Source: PeH17 sp964414925 (GTDB lineage Bacteria > Bacillota > Clostridia > Christensenellales > CAG-138). From it: a stretch of 28,010 nt of DNA. Position numbers and translations under genes: made by a program. This document shows positions 23,711-28,010 of the stretch, piece by piece. The stretch lies in assembly GCA_964414925.1 (NCBI GenBank), contig CAYPXV010000010.1, positions 1 through 28,010 of the forward strand, given 5' to 3'. Position 1 is the stretch's first letter, and each line of letters opens with the position of its first letter. A model generated the notes under the pieces. It had not been told where the DNA came from. It saw nothing but the letters and a program-made list of their open reading frames with translations, and searched no databases.

Positions 23711-24743
23711 CATTGTTCCCTCCGTTGTTCGGCTCAACAATGTAGAACATATCGGTATTTGAACGTCCGTTCTCACAGGGCTTGGAATACAAACTTCCGT
23801 TATACCACATCATTGCAGTCATTCCTCCATCTAAATTATACGCCTGCGTACATCCCAACTCAAACATCAGCTGCGATAACTCCGCCATTGTCATTCCGTA
23901 TGAATATCCCTCGGTTCTGCCGTCAACAATAACGGCACAATAATGCCCGGGCTCGTAATAGCCTATCGCACATCTCGGATGTCGTCCGGCAACATAGTCA
24001 TTGCAGTTGAATCCCGACTCTATCGCCTGTCCGTTCTCCAACAAAACAGGTCCGAAACTCCAAGCATGCAAAGGGTAATTATTCAATATTTCATCCATAT
24101 CCGCTGCGCCGGCATAATAGGTTTTCATCGTGCCGTCGCTGAATATGACACAAATATCCTGACTTGTATTCAACCTGTCACGGTACAAAACACCGTTGCG
24201 AATAACCAAACCTTTCTCTTTCTTCATCCAGTAATCGCCCGAACAGGCGAAAATAGCTCCCGTGCGCTCAGCCATAGTTTCAATTCGTTCCTTATTGTTG
24301 TCGGTTTGAGCATTCTCACACCTGAAACTGTCGATGTCCTGAATGTATATGTCGGCAACATAGTACGCTATAAGATAACCGTTTATCATCTTGCTGTATG
24401 AAGTCAGTTCAATGCAAACGTCATTACTTCTGTATGAATTGTCGTCAATTACTATTTCTCCGTCTGTGAATTTATCGGCATATTTTCCGCCAAGCAGTCC
24501 CGTAGATTCCGCTGTGGCAGTTTCGGTGGGAACTTCTTCCGTTACGGTCGGATGAACGGTTTCAGCAGGTACCGTAACCTCAATCGTAGGGGTAGGGGGC
24601 TGAGTGGGAAGCTCCGTGCCCATACCGTATTCATGAGGTCTTGCATGATGAAACCATGCAAAGGTTAAAATCAGTATCGCAAAAACAACTATATCGGCGG
24701 TTATTGTACAGATTACTTTTGCAGCATTTGTTTTGAATTTCAT
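23700..24743 (-). CDS. Membrane-anchored phosphodiester glycosidase (NAGPA domain)
   Basis: This 347-residue protein has a short cytoplasmic start, one membrane anchor (about 11-31), a Pro/Thr/Glu-rich spacer (about 40-85) and a NAGPA domain (about 130-340, Pfam PF09992 type). Matching segments include FACSGDYWM, GLVIRNGVLY, AWSFGPVLLENG, RCAIGYYEPGHYCAVIVDGR and YNLDGGMTAMMWYNG. Family members remove sugar residues from phosphodiester-linked glycans, or in bacteria act on exopolysaccharide; the substrate here is unknown. The domain lies outside the membrane. Its ATG overlaps the stop of the GT2-GtrA gene as ATGA, suggesting the two act on the same surface polymer. Confidence 0.88.
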   Translation of the reverse strand: MKFKTNAAKVICTITADIVVFAILILTFAWFHHARPHEYGMGTELPTQPPTPTIEVTVPAETVHPTVTEEVPTETATAESTGLLGGKYADKFTDGEIVIDDNSYRSNDVCIELTSYSKMINGYLIAYYVADIYIQDIDSFRCENAQTDNNKERIETMAERTGAIFACSGDYWMKKEKGLVIRNGVLYRDRLNTSQDICVIFSDGTMKTYYAGAADMDEILNNYPLHAWSFGPVLLENGQAIESGFNCNDYVAGRHPRCAIGYYEPGHYCAVIVDGRTEGYSYGMTMAELSQLMFELGCTQAYNLDGGMTAMMWYNGSLYSKPCENGRSNTDMFYIVEPNNGGNNDEN

Positions 24744-25816
24744 TTTATCGCCTTCTCTTTAAACACATATTTTCTCTGTAATACGAAATTAATCGGATAC
24801 AGAACTATTTGTGCGATTATCTGCGCAAGCCAGGTATCAAAACTTAATACGGATGTAAATAGTGCAAGCAATCCGTAATTTGCGGCAAGCACAAGCACAG
24901 CAAGGATATAATACTTTATTACGCTTCCGCATGAATTTGCTTCGAATACAACCTTCCTGTTCAGCATGTAGTTGATGAACGAGCTTATTATTCTGGCAAT
25001 AACCAGTGCAGGCAATTTGGGATCAAGCGAAAGTCCTGCAAAGATTAAATGCCCACTACCGTCGGATACGGATGTAAACACATGGCTCAAGATAAGCAAA
25101 AGCACATAGTCCACCAACCAGCAGACAAATGATGATGCCATAAATGCAAAAATCATCTTGTAGATTCGCCAAGAATCACGAAAGACGTGATAGTGCGAAG
25201 TCGGATTTTTATCCTCGTAAACCGTATCTATGGTTAATTCGTAAATGGGGATTTTCTTTTTTGCACACACAAGCAGCTGATTCATTTCGTACTCGTATCG
25301 GTCACCCTTTATTTCAAGCATGATGTCCAATAGGTCGGTCGAAAATGCCCTGAGTCCCGTTTGCGTGTCGTAAACTTTTACACCCGTGGTTAAAGCAAAA
25401 ACACCTCTGGTTATTCCGTTGCCGATCCTGCTGCGCAGAGGAACTTTACCCACAAAGCCTCTGCTTCCCAAAATCAGTGAATCTTTTTTATTTGCCAATT
25501 GTTCCGCTACACGCTTTATGTCTTTTGTAAGATGTTGCCCGTCGGCATCCACGGTCACTATTCCCTCATTGTGAAAATCGTGTTCCTTTATCCAGCGGAA
25601 AGCAGTTTTCATTGCAGCCCCTTTTCCTCGATTTACATCGTGATGTAACACCTTTATTCGATCACTCAAGGCTTCGGCTGCATTAAAAATGTCGAGTGTT
25701 TCTTTTGAACTACCGTCGTTTACTACGATTATGAAATATTCCGTCTCATCTAACAGCTCGCGGATAACTCGCAAAAAATGTTCCTCGGGCTGATATGTAG
25801 GTATAACCGCAATCAT
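24740..25816 (-). CDS. GT2 glycosyltransferase fused to a GtrA membrane domain
   Basis: This 358-residue fusion has an N-terminal GT-A domain of the polyprenyl-phosphate sugar transferase type (about 1-215): NDGSS at 33-37, D90-A-D92 (VDADGQH) for metal and nucleotide-sugar, and the QTGLRAF segment. A GtrA domain of four membrane helices follows (about 222-355), ending NFVLQRKYVF. Separately encoded GT2 and GtrA proteins make and flip polyprenyl-phosphate sugar; the fusion should do both. The ATG has no ribosome site in the usual place; a GGAAGGAG lies about 45 bases upstream, beyond an inverted repeat. It heads the operon with glycosidase, small membrane protein and M18. Confidence 0.9.
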   Translation of the reverse strand: MIAVIPTYQPEEHFLRVIRELLDETEYFIIVVNDGSSKETLDIFNAAEALSDRIKVLHHDVNRGKGAAMKTAFRWIKEHDFHNEGIVTVDADGQHLTKDIKRVAEQLANKKDSLILGSRGFVGKVPLRSRIGNGITRGVFALTTGVKVYDTQTGLRAFSTDLLDIMLEIKGDRYEYEMNQLLVCAKKKIPIYELTIDTVYEDKNPTSHYHVFRDSWRIYKMIFAFMASSFVCWLVDYVLLLILSHVFTSVSDGSGHLIFAGLSLDPKLPALVIARIISSFINYMLNRKVVFEANSCGSVIKYYILAVLVLAANYGLLALFTSVLSFDTWLAQIIAQIVLYPINFVLQRKYVFKEKAIK

Positions 25817-25828
25817 TTTTTAGTCTGC

Positions 25829-25870
25829 GATTAACAAAGAATTTTAGTTTCTCGTTAATCTCTCCTTCCT
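25829..25870 (-). promoter_or_regulatory. Displaced ribosome binding site and inverted repeat in the glycosyltransferase leader
   Basis: On the minus strand AGGAAGGAGA (25870-25861) directly abuts a 7-base inverted repeat GATTAAC/GTTAATC (25860-25854 and 25835-25829, loop 18 bases), which ends 12 bases before ATG 25816. Folding the repeat would bring the ribosome site near the start codon. Confidence 0.45.
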
Positions 25871-25888
25871 TTGATAATCAACATAATC

Positions 25889-25915
25889 ATTATAACACAA
25901 AAATGCCGATAGCAA
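25889..25915 (-). promoter_or_regulatory. Likely extended -10 promoter of the glycosyltransferase operon
   Basis: TATAAT (25894-25889) has a TGT extension. The best -35, TTGCTA (25915-25910), gives a short 15-base spacer and lies in the loop and stem of the upstream terminator. Confidence 0.45.
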
Positions 25916-25939
25916 AATAGGCATATCGGCATTTTTTTT
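25901..25939. terminator. Bidirectional terminator after the PP2C-like gene
   Basis: ATGCCGATA (about 25903-25911) pairs with TATCGGCAT (25924-25932). A run of A before and eight T after (25932-25939) allow termination either way; on the minus strand it ends the PP2C-like transcript, about 40 bases after the stop. Confidence 0.8.
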
Positions 25940-25977
25940 CATAAAATTAAAAATTAATAACTATGACGCATTTTACG

Positions 25978-27273
25978 TCACCATATCGGTTCAAGCGTGG
26001 GCAGAGGCTCGACGGTCGGTTCTTCTGTCACGGGAGGTTCGTCTGTCGGTTTCGGTTCTTCCGTGATTTCGGGTTCACTTGTCGGTGCAACAGGCTGTTC
26101 GGTTTCAACCGGCTTGTCGGTTAATTCGGGAACAGGTGAGTCGGTTGTCAAAGGTGTGTCCGTCGGTGTGGGTTTTGAATATCCCGGAGGAACGGTCGGT
26201 ACCGGGGTCGCTGAATAAGGAGTGTTTGTCGGACGTGAAGTCCTAAATTCTTGACCGCTGTACGGAGTAGGTGTTACTTTGCCCTGTATGTCCGTTCCCG
26301 GTACGGGTGTGATTTTATAACTGCTTCCGCCGGCAACGCCCGTAAACGGATTGCTTGTCGAACCTTCGGTTGCACCGGGATATGCGGTTGAATCATCACC
26401 CCAATAGGGAGTTTCGTACCCGCCCGGATTATATGTGTAGTTCGGGCTCGTTCCACCCGAACTTGCCCTGTTATTGTTGATAATTACTATCGCAAGAGCC
26501 AGCACTATAAATACCACTGTCAAAATAACTGCAAATAACGGACTTTCATTTATTTCGGGTAAAACCTTTCCGTGATACGAACCTATAAGCCCACTGTCAT
26601 CCCTGCCGATTTCGATGATTACTATTGATGAATCATCGCTAATTCTGCTTTTGAGTTCTTCTGCTCTTTCTTGAACGGTTATGGGTTTTGCCAAAATCTC
26701 TGCGATTTCATTTTCGTTCAGGTTCTTATACACACTATTGTCGCACAGAAGAATTACATCGCCTGAATTTATTTCCATATCATCATAGATGGGAAGATCT
26801 AATGATTCCTTGGCAGAATAGCCGATGTAGCGTGTGCGTTCACCGGAGGTAGGGTCGATATGTATGTCGGTAAGTCTTACAATCTTGCCTGCACGAAGCA
26901 TAAATGCCGCACAAGAACCGAGATTTGTAACAGCCAGTTTTTTGCCCTTTATTGCTGCCGAAACAATGTCACAGCCTGAATAACCTTTAGTGAAAATATC
27001 ATCGTTCGTCGCAACTATTGAGTCAAACATATGATGCTTTAGACTTTCAAATTTTTTTACCGATGCAGGTTGATTCCGCATCATCTCCTGTACTGCGTGC
27101 GATAAGGATAAATCGGAAGATTCGTTCTTAAAGTTTTCAATAACGGAAATTAATAAACCATCGGATAAAGTTCCTTCGGTTTCTATCTCGCCATTTGCCG
27201 TGATAATTTTATCATTGTAACATATCTGTGTTCTGTCGCTTGATGATGTTGCGGCAAACTTATATCTTTGCAT
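25978..27273 (-). CDS. Membrane protein with degenerate PP2C-like domain and Pro/Thr-rich ectodomain
   Basis: The protein has 431 residues from ATG 27273, preceded by AAAGGA; an in-frame ATG at 27297 has no site. Residues about 1-225 align in outline with PP2C phosphatases: NLGSCAAFMLRAGKIVRLT matches the NxGDSR strand pair, GDVILLCDNSVY matches GDxLLLCSDGL, and ISDDSSIVIIEI matches the DNxTxIxV end. Several metal-site positions are changed (GDSR to GSCA, SDG to DNS, no DGxGG), so catalysis is doubtful. A membrane helix (about 245-266) leads to about 160 outer residues rich in Pro, Thr, Glu and Ser with TPTP-like repeats, ending LEPIW. It may be a regulatory pseudophosphatase linked to the wall; its partner is unknown. 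Confidence 0.7.
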   Translation of the reverse strand: MQRYKFAATSSSDRTQICYNDKIITANGEIETEGTLSDGLLISVIENFKNESSDLSLSHAVQEMMRNQPASVKKFESLKHHMFDSIVATNDDIFTKGYSGCDIVSAAIKGKKLAVTNLGSCAAFMLRAGKIVRLTDIHIDPTSGERTRYIGYSAKESLDLPIYDDMEINSGDVILLCDNSVYKNLNENEIAEILAKPITVQERAEELKSRISDDSSIVIIEIGRDDSGLIGSYHGKVLPEINESPLFAVILTVVFIVLALAIVIINNNRASSGGTSPNYTYNPGGYETPYWGDDSTAYPGATEGSTSNPFTGVAGGSSYKITPVPGTDIQGKVTPTPYSGQEFRTSRPTNTPYSATPVPTVPPGYSKPTPTDTPLTTDSPVPELTDKPVETEQPVAPTSEPEITEEPKPTDEPPVTEEPTVEPLPTLEPIW

Positions 27274-27326
27274 GAGGAAATCCTTTCCTTTCTTCATCTA
27301 AGTTATCCACTGAAGGATACATCGCC

Positions 27327-27355
27327 ATTATACCGCATTATTGCCTTTCAATCAA
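27327..27355 (-). promoter_or_regulatory. Promoter of the PP2C-like gene
   Basis: On the minus strand TTGATT (27355-27350), 17 bases, TATAAT (27332-27327). The leader to ATG 27273 is about 45 bases. Confidence 0.8.
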
Positions 27356-27461
27356 GCACAAATGTTTCTGTTCTGCAATCGTATAATCAGCTCTTGCACC
27401 ACATTGGATTTAGAACAAATGTGATGCCTTAAAATATATTTAACAAAACAAATAAAAAAGC

Positions 27462-27491
27462 TTGCATTTCGGTACATAGATGTGGTATAAA
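27462..27491 (+). promoter_or_regulatory. Promoter of rpmE
   Basis: TTGCAT (27462-27467) and TATAAA (27486-27491) are 18 bases apart. The stretch 27356-27461 between this and the divergent PP2C promoter is A/T-rich and holds nothing else I can name. Confidence 0.6.
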
Positions 27492-27498
27492 AGTAAAT

Positions 27499-27575
27499 GC
27501 ATCGGCTATGCTGTTACATGGTCGAGAGTTTTCGGTATCGAGTTTCCATCGCTCGTTGCCAACATATCAGGAGAA
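27499..27575 (+). promoter_or_regulatory. Possible L31 leader RNA
   Basis: The rpmE leader is about 80 bases. ATGGTCGA (about 27518-27525) can pair with TCGA and CCAT at about 27538-27549 in an imperfect hairpin, ahead of AGGAG at 27569-27573. Ribosomal-protein leaders for L31 are known in Firmicutes, but I cannot match the motif from memory. Confidence 0.3.
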
Positions 27576-27581
27576 ATGAAA

Positions 27582-27782
27582 ATGAAAAAGGACATCCATC
27601 CTTCCTACGGTGAATGCATCGTTCGCTGTGCATGCGGTGAAACCTTTAAGAGCGGTTCCGTTAAGGGCGAGCTCAAGGTTGAAATCTGCTCAAAGTGCCA
27701 TCCCTTCTATACAGGTCGTCAGAAGCTCGTTGATAGCGGCGGACGTGTAGACAAGTTCAAGAAACGCTATGGCATGAACTAA
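27582..27782 (+). CDS. rpmE: 50S ribosomal protein L31, zinc-binding form
   Basis: This 66-residue protein matches bacterial L31 in full: KKDIHPSYGEC at the start, CACGETF, EICSKCHPFYTGRQKLVDSGGRVDKFKKRYG at the end. The zinc ligands are C16, C18, C37 and C40, so this is the C+ form, which can release zinc and be replaced by a C- paralogue under zinc limitation in organisms that have one. ATG 27582 is eight bases after AGGAG; ATG 27576 is only two bases away and is unlikely. It is transcribed alone and ends at a strong terminator. Confidence 0.96.
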   Translation: MKKDIHPSYGECIVRCACGETFKSGSVKGELKVEICSKCHPFYTGRQKLVDSGGRVDKFKKRYGMN

Positions 27783-27791
27783 TTTTAATTG

Positions 27792-27826
27792 AAAAGGCTA
27801 TTTGTCTATTGACAAATAGCCTTTTT
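27792..27826 (+). terminator. Rho-independent terminator after rpmE
   Basis: AAAAGGCTATTTGTC (27792-27806) pairs with GACAAATAGCCTTTT (27811-27825) across a TATT loop, a 15-base perfect stem with flanking A and T runs. It can serve both rpmE and the convergent gene at the right edge. Confidence 0.92.
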
Positions 27827-27848
27827 GCTGTGTCCGATTTTTTGCTTC

Positions 27849-28010
27849 TTAATCTTTCTCAAACCTTGCGGTATAGGTTGCAACGTCATTGAAGTAATCG
27901 AATTTGTCCCCTTCGGTGAGCCTAAAACGTTCTTTTTCGGAGACTAACCTACCTTGTTCATCGTACCAGCCGACAAAATGACTACCTACTCTTGCAGCTG
28001 CTTCAACATA
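27849..28010 (-). CDS. C-terminal end of a surface-repeat (InlB B-repeat-like) protein, cut by the right edge
   Basis: The last 53 codons of a minus-strand gene are visible, with TAA at 27851-27849. The residues GSHFVGWYDEQGRLVSEKERF and VATYTARFEKD match the end of the beta-grasp repeat found in internalin-type and other Gram-positive surface proteins (G.F.GWY...G, then YTA.F). The gene is absent from simple ORF listings because its start lies outside the window. No sorting signal follows the repeat, so if anchored, it is anchored elsewhere in the protein. Confidence 0.7.
   Translation of the reverse strand, partial: YVEAAARVGSHFVGWYDEQGRLVSEKERFRLTEGDKFDYFNDVATYTARFEKD

Noticed and set aside
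26000..26450. DNA-level repeat array or CRISPR in the Pro/Thr coding stretch
   Set aside because: The repetition comes from the Pro/Thr/Glu-rich protein sequence; there are no regular repeats and spacers.
27480..27581. N-terminal extension of L31
   Set aside because: It begins within the -10 region, has no ribosome site and does not match L31; ATG 27582 gives the normal length.

Overview
The window looks like chromosomal DNA of a low-to-mid GC Gram-positive anaerobe of the class Clostridia, probably an uncultured gut or rumen lineage. The evidence is the family mix: DUF4364, DUF4298, RpiR plus PHP, PepV and oligoendopeptidase F, a fused IspD-IspF, an M18 aminopeptidase, two dockerin-bearing secreted proteins, and the Gram-positive zinc form of ribosomal protein L31. 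Shine-Dalgarno sites are purine-rich and most promoters match the housekeeping sigma-A pattern with 17-base spacers. Species cannot be named from this sequence.

Layout, left to right. (1) 1-1452: the 5' end of a probable DNA methyltransferase gene, a DUF4364 regulator, tRNA-Val(GAC) and tRNA-Gln(CUG). (2) 1453-2674: an ECF sigma factor overlapping a single-pass membrane protein that is probably its anti-sigma factor. (3) 2714-5994 (minus): lipoprotein, RpiR regulator and PHP phosphoesterase in one operon. (4) 6181-12255 (plus): two secreted dockerin proteins flanking the peptidases PepV and PepF, then a cytidylate-kinase-like protein. (5) 12325-15160 (minus): a PrsA-like foldase, an S4 RNA-binding protein (RqcP/YabO type) and IspDF. 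(6) 15330-17297 (plus): a 66-residue heavy-metal-associated protein with an ATGA overlap into MnmA, then DeoC. (7) 17358-21950 (minus): Na/phosphate cotransporter, DUF4298, a D,D-carboxypeptidase with an arginine-rich tail, and a methyltransferase. (8) 22132-25816 (minus): GT2-GtrA fusion, phosphodiester glycosidase, small membrane protein, M18 aminopeptidase. (9) 25978-27273 (minus): a degenerate PP2C-like membrane protein with a Pro/Thr-rich ectodomain. (10) 27582-28010: L31, then the 3' end of a surface-repeat protein.

The genes mostly serve housekeeping (isoprenoid precursors, tRNA thiolation, ribosome function, peptide turnover, wall maturation) and cell-surface work. Three unrelated surface proteins share Pro/Thr-rich linkers. 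No phage, insertion sequence or CRISPR array was seen, and no stretch over 300 bases lacks a gene. The points most worth a second look are the degenerate membrane PP2C (25978-27273), the possible hairpin-bridged ribosome binding site of the glycosyltransferase gene (25816-25870), the metallochaperone-like protein coupled to mnmA (15330-16639), and the arginine-tailed carboxypeptidase (18095-19990). None of these is proven to be a new system.
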